NCBI GenBank assembly: GCA_031213475.1
Contig: JARUPZ010000003.1
Coordinates: 13,944,869 to 14,008,868 of the forward strand
Source: Nereocystis luetkeana
Lineage: Eukaryota > Sar > Phaeophyceae > Laminariales > Laminariaceae
DNA: 64,000 nucleotides
Direction of reading: 5' to 3'
The position numbers and the translations under genes are program-made. Below are positions 1 to 11,004 of the stretch, in pieces; within the stretch, counting starts at the first letter, position 1, and the number at the start of each line of letters is the position of its first letter. The notes below the pieces were generated by a model. The model was not told where the DNA came from. It ran no database searches and saw only the letters and a list, made by a program, of their open reading frames with translations.

Positions 1-1200
1 TACAGCTTGATAATACCAGGTAGGTACCAGTATACTCGTTAAGTAGGTCGTATGGTGGGCATGGTGGGTACATATTTCGATTCGGTAACAGCTCCACAAT
101 AATAATATCTTGAGGGCGTAGAATAAACGTGTACCAGGTAGTCTAGAGAGGTAGGTGTGGGCACACACCTGGCACTAAGTCTTGCTATACTTCTGTCTCA
201 ACGTGTGAACCTGGCCACTCTCCAGCCCCAAACAGGAATTAATTAGTAAGTAAATGCTGGACACAGGAGATGATGCAGTTTTACTCGGTATACAACAAAC
301 GCACGTATCATGCATCTTGGTAGCAGCCCATAGAGACTGCGCCATGACGCACGAACATATCGACAACACATTGAATTACAGCAGCCCTATAATCTGCAAT
401 GTGCCCTTTTGTGAGTACACGCACTCCTCGGTTCGCGATGCTTCGGCGCCGCGTAACCCTACGTCCTCCGTGTGGCTATGCTGAATATAGATACACTGCA
501 TGGTGTGCTGCCAGGGCGGAATCAAGATGGAGCCGGTCGCCACGGTGTCTGTACTATATACTAATTGTATGTACCACTATTGATGATATGATATATAATA
601 GTGGCACCCTTAAATGGTGTTACGAGCATCAGATTGTTCGACTAGTAGTAGTGAGTTCGGAGAGTTTTAATTATTTTTGCAGAAAAAAGAAGAAACGGCG
701 GAGAGCGCGTAGGTAGTGTGGGTAGGCGCAATCAGAGGGGGGGTTGAGGTGTACTCGTTATCAGAGGCGGGGGGGTGGACAGCAAGTCTTTTGCCGACTG
801 CAATATATATGTAGTGTACCCATAAATAAATGGCTCTGGAGGTATATATATACCTCATTTTGGATTTGATCCTAGTATCAATGACAGTACAAATAGCCAG
901 GACTGTTCACGGGCCAGACCGAAACTCGCGGGTCGAGTCGGACAAGGTCACCTAGCTAACCCGACCCCAACCAGGCAAGATCGTCGAGTTCGTTTCCAGC
1001 GCTCTTTTCCTCGACAAATGGTTAGGGGTGCTTAAAGCCGAAGATTGTTTTCTTCGGAAGGCGCTCTCTCTCTCTCGACCAGATCCTCCCGAAAACACCA
1101 TATATATGGTTGTTCGATATTATTGGCAACCGTCCCTGTTCTGAAACAATCGAGCGCTGAAAAACTATCGCACCTATCCTTCTAAGAACTCAGCACTCTT
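1..1200. other. No supported gene
   Basis: Only short overlapping open frames without splice-consistent neighbours, domain-like composition or conserved partners occur here. A short CT run lies near 1066-1076. I see no coding, RNA or transposon signal that can be defended. Confidence 0.5.
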
Positions 1201-1204
1201 TACG

Positions 1205-1395
1205 GTATACCTCCCGACTCAACCCAACCCGACCCGACCCATTAGACTTCGATTACCCCCTGACCCGACCTTACCCTACCCGACCCGACCCGACCCGACC
1301 CGACCCGACACGACCCGACCCGACCCGACCCGACCCGACCCAACCCAACCCGGTCTGACCCGACCCAACCCAACCCGGTCTGACCCGATCCGTGA
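1205..1395. repeat. CCCGA pentanucleotide tract
   Basis: Tandem CCCGA units, with variants CCCAA and CCGGT, fill this stretch. The purest run lies at about 1277-1340. It is not the usual plant/algal telomere unit (CCCTAAA), so it is best read as an interstitial pentamer microsatellite. Confidence 0.85.
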
Positions 1396-1847
1396 GATTT
1401 TTAAGACCTCCTCATTCGACCCGCGGGTCGGGTCATGACCCCTGACCAGCCTAATAATACCGTACGTCTTATCACTGATGACCCGTGCTACGATACAGAG
1501 GTGCGTAGATAATTCTGGCCAACAAAATGATCTCTGACGAGGGCTTCCTAAACTTCAGCTTCAGACCTACTACCGCCGTTCCCAACATTGTTGGAGTAAT
1601 CCCATTCATTCATGATTTTACCACATTGAGCATTCGTTTTCGGCCTGCTGTAGACCCCATGGAAACTGGCGATGCTGATCTTGTGATTCGTCGGCCGTTG
1701 GTGAGGTGCAGTACAGAGGTGCTCAAATGAGAAAGAGGGCTTCAGATAATCGAGGAGCTGGTGTACCTCTACCACCGTACGAGCAGCACGCATTTGATAC
1801 AGGGTACAAACGCGTACAGTAAAAAATATGAAAAAATTCGACCCGTC

Positions 1848-2205
1848 CGTGCTACGATAGTAGAGGACACACTTTTTTTGTACTTTTGTGTTGTTCTGCC
1901 CTGAATGACGGGGGGTCCTTAACCCAAAATCATCGGAACTTCAGTCTTCTCGTGTTGCAATGCTTTTCGTTTTATGTCGTTTATATTACTAGGCCATGGG
2001 ATAGTTTATCGGGCGGCGCTTTTACTTCCTCCAAAATCAGGCATAATGGATGAGGTGCATAGCTCCTTAACCCCTTTAGAACCGCAGTCCCGTTTTGGGG
2101 ACAAACTACTTGAAATTTGACTGGTTTGTCCCCAAAAACGGAACTGCGGTTCTAAAGGGGTTAACGTCAAGTAAGTGAGGAGCCTCAGAAAGCTCTACCG
2201 CAGCA
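1848..2205. mobile_element. MITE family A, copy 1 (interrupted)
   Basis: The left end, GTGCTACGATAG, and a right end near AGCTCTACCGCAGC are degenerate inverted termini of the family seen intact at 10221-10456 and 48041-48277. Shared internal blocks include a CCATGGGAT core, a purine-rich 'aaaatcag' segment and 'agctccttaa'. The element is split by an inserted TTAA-type palindrome (2067-2164). No coding capacity. Confidence 0.6.
2067..2164. mobile_element. TTAA-flanked palindromic MITE (family B)
   Basis: A nearly perfect inverted repeat of about 40 bases per arm starts TTAACCCCTTTAGAACCGCA and ends with its complement, GGGGTTAA. Both edges carry TTAA, the target duplication typical of piggyBac-like elements (family knowledge). 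It sits inside a family A MITE, so it is the younger insertion. Confidence 0.75.
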
Positions 2206-2489
2206 TGCGTCATATCGTGGCGATACATACTACTGAAACACCCACAGTCATTGACGGAGGCGGCTAGGTATGGTCTCCTTTTGTCCGCTGAAAATAATTT
2301 GTGTCGCGTATTTCTCGGCCGACCGCCGCCCCCCACGTTCGGTACGTAGTCGCTGTTTTTGTTTCTCTTCTTGCATGAAGCCACCGCCATATACATGCGC
2401 ACCCAGTTTGTACCGGCGTGTTCCCTATGGTCCGCGGGTGCAAGATAGAAACCAGCTGTTCTGGAGGGAGGGATTTAAAAACAACACAA

Positions 2490-2511
2490 GATATATATAT
2501 ATATATATATA
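2490..2511. repeat. AT dinucleotide microsatellite
   Basis: An uninterrupted run of about ten AT units, with no coding context. Confidence 0.9.
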
Positions 2512-2631
2512 CCGTTGGCGATTTGTATCGAAACTGAAACATGAAGATACCGTACAGCAGGCTGTTGGAGCAGGTCGGAGTGACCAATAAGTAACTGTTT
2601 CGGCGGTGCTGTGATCACCACTCACTGCAGG

Positions 2632-2662
2632 TGCAGGTGCAGGGGAGGGGGGGGGGGGGGGG
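2632..2662. repeat. GTGCAG repeats and 16-base poly-G
   Basis: A few GTGCAG units run into a homopolymer of about 16 G at 2647-2662. The tract is candidate G-quadruplex material and a likely site of length error or polymorphism. Confidence 0.85.
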
Positions 2663-3830
2663 TGGCAGTGTAAGTGGATGCTGTGGAGGCAGCAGAGGCA
2701 AAGGGGGAAGCGGGGGACAGAAATGGCACGGAAGGAAGTGGAACCAAAGGATTCCCAACACACAATACGACCTGGGGAGGGGTCATACCCGTGTGGCCGC
2801 AGTGCAAATAGTATAAATAGTAGCAGTGTAGCATTAGTGTAACAGTAGTGTAACAGTATACATAGCACAGAACACATACATTCTACCAACCACGCCACGA
2901 TGCAACTTCAACGCACCAATACGTCGGCAAATTTAACAGACAAATCGGAAAAATGGGAACGAAACAAAAAATGAGAACGGACGTTTTTTTTTAGAAAGCA
3001 AACCAATTGTGTACAACTCCAAGAAAAAAAGTTGATGCAAAACCAGGTACACGTTTACAAGTATATAAATAAAATCAATCGGCTCTTCTTGTATATTGTC
3101 GGAAAGAAAGGTTCCTAGGTTGATGGTGTGCGAGGGGGTGGTGGGTATAATCCTCTGTCCCCGACTGACAACGATCATAATACCAGAAATCTTCTCCTTG
3201 TTTGGTACGAGCTTTGCCTCCACTTTGCATGACACACACGACGCGCGAATTCCCAGCGCACATACATGCATTCTTCTTCCTGCTCTAAATGACAACCTCC
3301 TCGGGCGAGCGTCCACAACCTTCATTTACACTAAAAGCAGTACACTGGGTGGAATAATAGCAGATCAACGCATATCTTTGGCTCTGCTCTAGAGCAGTGA
3401 GGTGATTGCCGCAGGATTGTAGCGCAGTATACTTAGTACCCGTCAGTGCTTATCTAGGACGGGAGTGGTAGCGCGGTCAGTTTGCGAGGCACGGGAGGGG
3501 GGGGTGTACTCAGGTCGTGCATGGCCACAGTCACGGGGGGAGGAGAGGGGGCGTATCGAGGCAGTGACGAACCTGCATGTTGTATGGTAAAGCGCTATAG
3601 ATGGGGCTGGGGAGAGTCACGCCACGACATAAGGGGGTCACGGGGGTTGACTAGACCCGTACTACGCTGCAGGTACTGGGGTGTTGCACTTCCGAGCCCA
3701 ACCATTTTTTAGCAGTGATGGAGCTCCCCAACCATTGTGAAGGTACGTGGTCTTGCGGCCACGGATGACACCAATCTATCAACCATTCCAAACTCTCAAA
3801 CCACCCAACATCGTTGCAATCAGATGCAAC
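2663..3830. other. No supported gene
   Basis: Open frames here overlap on both strands, are low-complexity or lack splice partners. A G-rich stretch lies at 3480-3560. Nothing resembles a domain, RNA gene or structured repeat. Confidence 0.45.
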
Positions 3831-3834
3831 CTTT

Positions 3835-3936
3835 AACACCCTTTAAGAACTGCACGCCAGTTTTGAGGGACGATTAAGTCAAATCCTGATTAGTTTTGTC
3901 CCCGAAAACGGGACAGCGGTCCTAAAAGGGTCAACG
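3835..3936. mobile_element. Family B (TTAA-type) MITE, diverged copy
   Basis: An inverted-repeat element like 2067-2164. The left arm reads ACACCCTTTAAGAACTGC and the right arm contains TTTTGTCCCCGAAAACGGGA followed by CCTAAAAGGGT. Termini and arms carry several mismatches, so this is an older copy. Confidence 0.6.
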
Positions 3937-4318
3937 CAATACATTTCGCTAGATACCTACGTGACCCATGTTGGAGTGTGTTTCTCGGGGCTTAGCTCAC
4001 CAAAAATCCGTCTGTAGGTTGACACTTGAAATCAATAGCTGCGATAGGGGTATGGTAGAATAGCTCTATACTGTTAGTAAGTCATTAGTAAGTCACTAGT
4101 AAGTCACCGAGAAAAAATGAAAGTGCAACCCGATGGCCTATTAATCGTTGTTATCGGACACATTTTTTTCTTTATAGTTTGTGAAACAACTTCCATTTTT
4201 TTTGTGAATTTTACCTTTCCTGATGTTTTGCCCTCTGCCGAGTTGCACGTATTTGGGAGAGGTATACAAAAAACCAACAAGGAACCGACTCTGAGGGGAT
4301 AAGGGATGATACTCCACG

Positions 4319-4399
4319 CTTTTAGGACTGCAGTCCCGCTTTCGGGGCAATCTACTCAATCTATGTAGTTTGTCGCCTAAACGGGAGTGGAGTCCTAGA
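4319..4399. mobile_element. Family B MITE, degenerate copy
   Basis: The left arm CTTTTAGGACTGCAGTCCCG mirrors the right arm CGGGAGTGGAGTCCTAGA around about 40 bases. It shares the ACTGCAGTCCCG block with the copies at 2067 and 14813. Confidence 0.55.
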
Positions 4400-5080
4400 T
4401 GTAAATTTTATGACCTACAGTAGATATATCTACAACGAAAACACATAGAACACGAGTGGATGGGGTGCCAAGCATACTCTTCACTGGGGTAGCTCCTCCG
4501 TTTAAGGGGGAACCCAGTAACTAGGAAAAAAAGGCCCAAACACGATACCCCCCGTCGTAGCACGCGTCAGTCAAGGAGTTCCATACCTTGGGAGGTTGAC
4601 CAAAAGCACGAACTTGAGGGGAGAAATCTAGAAACAACCCCATGGGCTAATAGGAGGCATGCGACGAATCAAAATGTGTGACGCAAATGGGATGGATAGC
4701 GCAGTCACTGGGTAATTCCTCACTTACTTGAGGAGCCCAGTCCAAGACAAAACAGACTGGACAAAATACACCCTTCCTACCGCATTGTAGTGGCGTATCG
4801 CACTGCAGAAGTACTCAACAAAGGGGAGACGTATAGCAGCATGCCGGGGGGGGGGGTTGGAAGCATCGGTGACGATAAAAGGAAGCAGACATAGAAGATA
4901 GATATATTTTTGCATACATAGGTTTCCTTTGTATACGGGATTTTCTTCTCTCTGGGACATTATGATTGATCAACGTGGAAGCTCATGCTGCACATTTGTC
5001 GGATGGCAAGAGAATAATAAGAGTGGAGATGGAGGTTGTAGAGGAGGCGGGATGGGGGGTAGGAGTAGGGGGTGCGGGTA
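4400..5080. other. No supported gene; transposon-like debris
   Basis: Segments near 4470-4560 and 4720-4760 share short blocks (for example GGAACCCAGT) with the family D MITE at 25835-26079, so they are probably decayed copies. A poly-G run lies at 4848-4858. No convincing coding sequence. Confidence 0.35.
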
Positions 5081-5087
5081 AGCAGCG

Positions 5088-5441
5088 GTGGAGGTGGAGG
5101 TGGAAGTGGAAATGGGTCTTATATATAGTAGCAATAGTGGCGGGAAGGGTAGTCTCAGTAGCGCACGGGACGACGATGACGGCATGCGGGTGGACGTGCC
5201 CCCCCAACCCCCCCCCGCCGGCCACAGCGACAGGAACCAGGCCATACATACATGCAAGGTGTGCTTGGGTCGGGTTATCAAGCCCAAAAACATCACGTCG
5301 TGCGGTCAAAGTCTGTACGTGCGGTATGCAATTCAGCACAACACGGTCTTAAGGGGACGCTGGCACGCTCAGGAATGCGTCGTCAAGCACCCGCGCGTAA
5401 GAGCTTCGGTAACGTATCCGTACGACTTGGGATTGGAGTGA
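5088..5441 (+). CDS. Candidate Cys/His-rich small protein or terminal exon
   Basis: This open frame of about 117 codons starts in low-complexity Glu/Val codons. Its distal half looks protein-like: TCKVCLGRV (a CxxC pair), a further Cys, then RWHAQEC and a basic tail to the stop. CxxC, about 33 residues, then HxxxC could be a single zinc-binding module, but it matches no finger spacing I can name. No intron partner or promoter was recognised. It could be a fragment of a mobile-element protein or chance. Function not assigned. Confidence 0.25.
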   Translation: MEVEVEVEMGLIYSSNSGGKGSLSSARDDDDGMRVDVPPQPPPAGHSDRNQAIHTCKVCLGRVIKPKNITSCGQSLYVRYAIQHNTVLRGRWHAQECVVKHPRVRASVTYPYDLGLE

Positions 5442-5449
5442 GGGAGTTG

Positions 5450-6360
5450 CAACCAGGATCTGTATTTCGTGGTTGTAGCATGGTTGACGCAAACACGCGA
5501 GAATCCTGAGCTTTTAAGCCCATTTCAGCACTTGTTTTGGGCCCAATAACTTACTACCCATGATGGGAACGTAGTTTTGCGCCCGGCAGCATCTTCGACG
5601 ACGACTCCCCAAGAGATATACCATCCGCCTGAAGAATAGCAATCTTCCATCGATGACCCAGCCGTTGTGCTATGATCCCTTGCGTGAAATGAAATATTTT
5701 AGCGTTTTTGCGAGCTTTTTGTGCCACTCGCTCGCAACTTCGAATACACGTAAACACCTCGTGAGTCGTTTCTCGCTGCCTACGACTGCCGTCTGGCGCA
5801 CCCGACGCCTTCACAGACCCTGTCATGAGTATCCCTCAATTCCGCGGGCTGTAGTTTCCTGCGAAGAGCTGTAGCTTCCCGCAAGAGAAGCGCAAACGTT
5901 CTGTTGAGGGGTGTTGTTTGTCTCATTCTGTGCACCCCGAATTTCGACCAAGTTCGGCCACTGGAGCACCTCGTAGTCGAGGTGTAGACCTCTGTTGAGA
6001 AGCTGCGGGGGATCCATTTCGAGAGAAACACAAGCTGCTGTGATGAACTTCTAACTAGTTACCGTCGATTTTCCGGCGAGCACGAACCAGCCAAAACACT
6101 AAACGTAGCGTGTCAAGATAGAAATGTTTATTAACTGTTCCGATAAAACATCTAGAGAATAAAGTAACCGGAACCCCGGGGACCAGGGGACGCTTGGTTG
6201 CCAGCGCCCTTTTAACGTGTGCTTGCTTCAGACTGTGTGCCTTCTCTCAGCTTGATACCGCCTTCTCAGCAAATACAGGACATGGTTCCCGACATCGTGA
6301 TTCGTGGGGGGGGGCGAGGAAGCACCCTTTGTTTTCGTCTACGAGCCCTTCGACACGCGT
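5450..6360. other. Unassigned region with weak minus-strand ORFs
   Basis: Minus-strand frames at 5554-5826 and 5780-6031 overlap in different phases and together could be a decayed gene or element fragment. Neither shows a domain, and no splice sites join them sensibly. I do not call a gene. Confidence 0.3.
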
Positions 6361-7559
6361 GTCATGCGTATTTAATGGAATCCCATAGGAGCCCCACGGG
6401 AAGACGCACAGGATTCCCACGGGAGTCTCATGAGAGTCTCATGACAGCACTACTATCCCATGGCAAGGCCGTGGTAGTCCCATGGGAGTCCCATGGGACT
6501 CCCGCGGTAGACCCGCGGGCGCCTCAGCTGTTATCTCCCTTTGAAGCTTTACGATCCCATGGGAGACCCATAACTACTCAGCACAGACCCCACGGGAGTC
6601 CCATGGGAGGCCCATGGCGGCACTATGACCCCTTGGGACTCCCATGGGAGACCCATGGGCCAGCGCTATAGACCCATATAGGAGACGCATGGGACTTCCA
6701 CGCGGGTTCCATTTCCTAGCACTATATCGCCATATGGGAGATCCATAGTAAATGGAAGGCCCACGGAAGGCCCAGGAAAGGGCCACAAGAGATCCATGGA
6801 AACCCCACCGGAGAGGTTTGGCCTTTGGAAGGGAGCCTCATGAGAGACCCATGGGTCTGCATTGATTGGGGGTCCCATGGGAGTCCAACGGGACATTCAT
6901 GGGAGTCCTATGGGACTAACTATTAACGAATGGGAGTCCCGTGGGAGTTCAAGGCCCCAGGGAGTTCCATGCGAGACTTATGGGAGCACCACAAACACAT
7001 GGAAACCCTAAGGGAGTCCCATGGGCCAGCTATGAAAACCCATGGAAGTCGCACGGGAGTCTCAAGAAGGCAAAATATAAACCAAAGGAAGTATGATGGA
7101 AGTTCCATGAGAGACCCATGAGAGACCCATGAGAGACCCACGGGACTTTCATGGGCCAGCACTATAACCCCATGGGAGCTCTATGGGAGTCCGATGGGAA
7201 TGCTTCAAACACATGAAAGGCCCTCAGCATTGGAAATCCGTGGGCGAGCACTCCAAATTTCAATGAGCCCAATGGGATACTCATGCAAGTCCAAATCTCA
7301 ATGAGAGACCCATGGCAGACCCATAGGACATCTATTGGAGACCCACTTGAGATCCACGGGCCAGCACATTAAGCCCACGGGAGTCCGGAGTCCCATGGAA
7401 GATCCACGAGAGACCCGTGAGAGATCCATGGGAGACCCATGGGAGATCCATAGGAGATCCATGAAAGACCAAGGGGAGCTCCATGGGCCAGCACCAAATA
7501 TATGAGAGCCCCATGGGTTGGTCGGGGGAGACCCATGTGTGAAGCTATTACCTGCTGAA

Positions 7560-7845
7560 CTTTAGGGGTAACCTATCGATCGATTTCTCAGCCCAGAATT
7601 ATCTTTACAAAACTCTCCCCCCCTCTGAACGGCGGGATCGTTGTGCCGCCGGTACCGTATACGACTGTACGCTGATTTACCTGCTTTATTTAAGTACCTG
7701 GGCAACGTTTCTATAAAATAAACGTTCGAAGTGAGATTCGAACCCGTGACCTCGACGGCGTCGAATGTGAACGTGCTACCTACGGAGCTATAGGGGTAAA
7801 AGGTCGATCGATGGCTGAGCCCTGGGTAATCCTTAGAACACATGG
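7560..7845 (-). mobile_element. tRNA-derived SINE-like unit with direct repeats
   Basis: On the minus strand an A-box-like TAGCTCCGTAGGTAGCACG (7773-7791) is followed at tRNA-like distance by a B-box-like GGGTTCGAATC (7735-7745). The T stem pairs poorly and no acceptor stem closes, so it is not a working tRNA. An unrelated body of about 130 bases follows. A block of about 45 bases containing GGGGTAA and TCGATCGAT occurs at both ends (about 7567 and 7792), either a tandem partial copy or flanking duplication. Confidence 0.5.
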
Positions 7846-8073
7846 GATGGTGGTGCCCGCATAGGCGACCCATGGGGGCAGCACTGTAAACCTCTCGAAC
7901 TCCCATGGGTTACCTATGCGGGCATCACCATCCCATGTGAGGACAGTGGAAGCCTCATGGTAGACCCACATGAGTGCCTGCCAAACTCATGAGAGGCCCA
8001 TGAAAATCCTACGGAAGACACGGTGATGAACGGCTATTTGTCTTTTTCATAAGCCTCATAGTAGTCCATCGAC

Positions 8074-8322
8074 GCATTCTACGATATAGGTAGCACATTT
8101 ACGCTAATTTTGTTTCTGAATGACGCGGCTCCTTACCCCAACATCGTCGGCATGCCAATAATCTTGTTTCGGAAAATATACGATTTTGTATACCTGGACC
8201 ATGGGATTATTCATCGGGATGCAATTTGATTTTTGCCGAAAGTCAGTTTTCGGGTGAGGCACATATGGAGCTCCTTAACTGAAGAGCCACCTAAAAATTG
8301 GGGTGAAGCTCTATCGTAGATC
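8074..8322. mobile_element. MITE family A inside the CATGGG repeat field
   Basis: Inverted ends ATTCTACGATATAGG and CTCTATCGTAGAT enclose internal blocks shared with 10221-10456 in opposite orientation: the lower strand here reads CACCCGAAAACTGACTT, and the core holds ATCCCATGG. About 250 bases, non-coding. Confidence 0.75.
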
Positions 8323-9184
8323 GCCCCCATCATGGGACCCACTGACACGGAACCCCCATGGGTGAGAATGCCATTAGTGTCCCATGGGTAATGGCGGCCC
8401 ATGAAAGTCCTATACAATCACCCATGGAAGCCCTATGGGAGTTCCATGGGAGTTTTATACGAGCCCCATGGGCCGACATGGTAAACTCCTAAGTAGAACT
8501 CCGGGCCTGCCAAGGCGGTTCTGCCGTTTAAGTCCTGTGGAAGTCCATGAAAGCCCCACATGAAATCATCATGGACACACACCATAGAATCATGGTGAAG
8601 CACCATGGAAAAATCTTGGGTATGAGGTCCCATGGAAGTCCCATCGGCTTTCCGCGGATTTCCCGTGGAAGAAGCATGGTAGCCCCATGGAAGTACCATC
8701 GACATCCTATGGCAGTGCCATGGAAGTCCCGCATGAGATCCCTATGAAAGTGCCATAGAAGCCCCACTGGAGTCCCATCTCATTGGAGCCCTAACGTCCA
8801 ATGAAAACATCACAGATCACAGAACTTCCATGGTAGTCACAAAAAACACCATGGAAGTCCCACCGGAGAAATATGCGGGTCCCATGGAAATCTCATGGGA
8901 CTCTCATGGGAGAATAACAAAAACATCCATGGAAGCACGACGGGACCCCAATGGGCGCTGCATGCTAGCACGGAGGTTTCATGTGAGTCCCATAGAAGTC
9001 CCATGAACATCCCATGGGAGGCTCACAAAAAACCCCTAAGGGGATATCATGGAGCGCTGAAGTCCCATGAAAGCACTGTGGAAATCACATGGGAGTTTCG
9101 TGGGAGTCCCGTGGGGGTCCTTAAGTCCCATGGAAGTACCGTGGAAGTCCGATTGGAGTATCAAAGAAGCTCCTTGGCACCTCC

Positions 9185-10212
9185 ACGAGATTCCCGTGTT
9201 TCACGGGATTGTCATGGGGATTCCATGGAATGTCCACGCGAATTCCAAGGGGTCATAATGCTTCCATGGGACTCCCATGAGATTTCCATGGGATTTTCGG
9301 ACTTTCGAAATGCTTCCCTGGGACTGTCGTGGGAGTTTCATGGGACTTCCATGGGCCTTTCAACTTTCAATAGCCTTTCATGGATCTTCCATGGGACTCC
9401 CATAGGACCCCATGGGATTGCCTCGGGAGTCTCATGGGACTTCCATGGTACTTCCATGGGACGGAAAAATAACTCTCATAGAACAGTAGTACCCCCATGG
9501 GCTTTCATCGATAATGTATAGCCATGTGACTGCCATGTGTGGGGCTGCCAAGTGGCCTTCCATCGGACGCCCATGGGATTTATATGGCGCTACCACGGGT
9601 GCCGACTTTCATGGGCCGCTCATTGTTTTGCAAAACTCGCATGGAACGCATAAGGTCTTTCCATGGGAATGATATGCAATTTCCATGGTGCTCGGTGTTC
9701 CTGTGGGACTCCCGTAGGGCTTCCATGGTGCCGTGAGTGTCCGATGGACTTCCACGGGAACATGGTATCTTCATCAGGGGGCTTCATGGACCCTTCATAT
9801 GACTCACTATGGAACTACCATGATGCTTCTATGGGACTCCCTCCCATGGAAACTTCACGAGGAAATTTTGGCTCCCCCTGGTGTTGCCATAGGATGCCCT
9901 TGAGAGCTCTATATAATTGTTGTCTGCCCGTGGACTTTCTATGGGATGGCCATACTCGTACGACTTCCGTTGGAGTTACATGGGACTCCCATGGGACTCC
10001 CACGACTTCCATGGGACTTTCATGGGCGTGCAGTGCTGCAGGAGCTTACATGACACTTCCAGGGGACTCCCATGGGATTTCCACGGGGTTTTCAATGGGC
10101 TATCATGCGATCCCAGTGCTCCCATAGTGGCTTCATGTGACTCCCATCGGACTTTTATGGGATTTCTACGGGATTTCTAGGGACTTTCATGGGACTTCCG
10201 TTGGGTTTCCAT
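9185..10212. repeat. CCATGGGACTTCC-type repeat field, right orientation
   Basis: This is the same repeat class as 6365-9170 but reverse-complemented: units now read CCATGGGACTCC or CCATGGGACTTCC. The switch lies near 9170-9190, so the two fields form a very large imperfect inverted repeat. The right border abuts an intact family A MITE at 10221. Confidence 0.88.
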
Positions 10213-10220
10213 GAGAGAGG

Positions 10221-10456
10221 CGTTCTACGATAGAGGTTCACCTTACTTTTTCTGAGACTCCTCACTTAAGGAGCTCCATACCTCACCCGAAAACTGACTT
10301 CAGCAAAAATCGAAGTGCATCGCGGCGAATAATCCCATGGCCCGAGTCTACAAATGTTTTTTCGAAATCAAGATTGACCTTCCGACAATTTGGGGTCTAG
10401 GAACCCCGCCTTTCAGAAACAAAATAGCGGAAATGTGCTACTTCTATCGTAGAACG
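10221..10456. mobile_element. MITE family A, near-intact copy
   Basis: About 236 bases with terminal inverted repeats CGTTCTACGATAGAGG and its complement. The interior carries GGAGCTCCATACCTCACCC and ATAATCCCATGGCCCGAGTC. It matches 48041-48277 closely over its full length. The open frame at 10337-10660 starts inside it and is not a gene. Confidence 0.85.
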
Positions 10457-10851
10457 GGTCGAGATTTCCGTGAAAGCTCGGCAAAATGTGCCCATGCACC
10501 TTATACCAGTACACAATATATGACAAGAACTACTGCAAACAATGTGCGTCTCCGCAACAATATAATTAATGCTGCAGTACAGTACCACCAGAAGATACTA
10601 CAGTTTATATACTACAGTGTCTATAAAGGAGAAACAACAGTACGCAAATATAGCAAGTGACCCCCAGGGAGATACTCCAGAGTCAACAGGAGGATGCATA
10701 GATGCAAATGCTCCTGTGTGTTACTCGTATGTACGTATACCTGGTAGGTGTTAAGACTGCGTTCTTGTATATTTCACATACGATACGGACATACACATCG
10801 ACTATTGATAAGAATAGTACTCATAATCATTCGTATCCACAGTAGTATTAA

Positions 10852-10959
10852 TATTACGGGGGTCCATAGTTAACAGGACCAAATATTGTTAGTAAAACGT
10901 GTTAAATATATAGGTTTTATGTATACCATAGGTCCTATTAACTATGATCCCCCGTAATA
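10852..10959. mobile_element. TA-flanked 105-bp MITE (family C), copy 1
   Basis: The element begins TTACGGGGGTCC and ends GGATCCCCCGTAA, with a TA dinucleotide on each side. The terminal repeats extend inward through a TTAACAGGACC-type block. TA duplication and small size point to mobilisation by a Tc1/mariner-class transposase (family knowledge); none is encoded here. Confidence 0.85.
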
Positions 10960-11004
10960 GTAGCTACTTCGTGCTCATTGCTCGTAGCTACTTTTTCTTG
11001 CGTA

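Larger units (their letters stand above)
6365..9170. repeat. CCCATGGGAGT-type repeat field, left orientation
   Basis: Hundreds of degenerate short units built on the palindrome CCATGG, typically CCCATGGGAGT or CATGGGAGACC, follow each other with no fixed long period. Spacing is mostly about 8-22 bases, and many NcoI-type CCATGG sites occur. The field is interrupted by a SINE-like unit (7560-7845) and a family A MITE (8074-8322). The long open frames through it on both strands follow from the repeat composition and show no protein-like composition. Confidence 0.9.

Noticed and set aside
1205..1395. Telomere repeat
   Set aside because: The unit is CCCGA, not CCCTAAA or TTAGGG type.
7730..7795. 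Functional tRNA gene on the minus strand
   Set aside because: A and B boxes are present, but the acceptor stem does not close and the T stem pairs poorly; better a SINE head.
6365..10180. Long open frames (up to about 208 codons) through the CATGGG field on both strands
   Set aside because: The repeat unit lacks stops in several frames. The peptides are runs of repeated MG/SHG/PW-type words with no conserved fold or splice sites.
10337..10660. 107-codon plus-strand ORF
   Set aside because: It begins inside a family A MITE, and a related start appears in the unlinked MITE copy at 48.16 kb.
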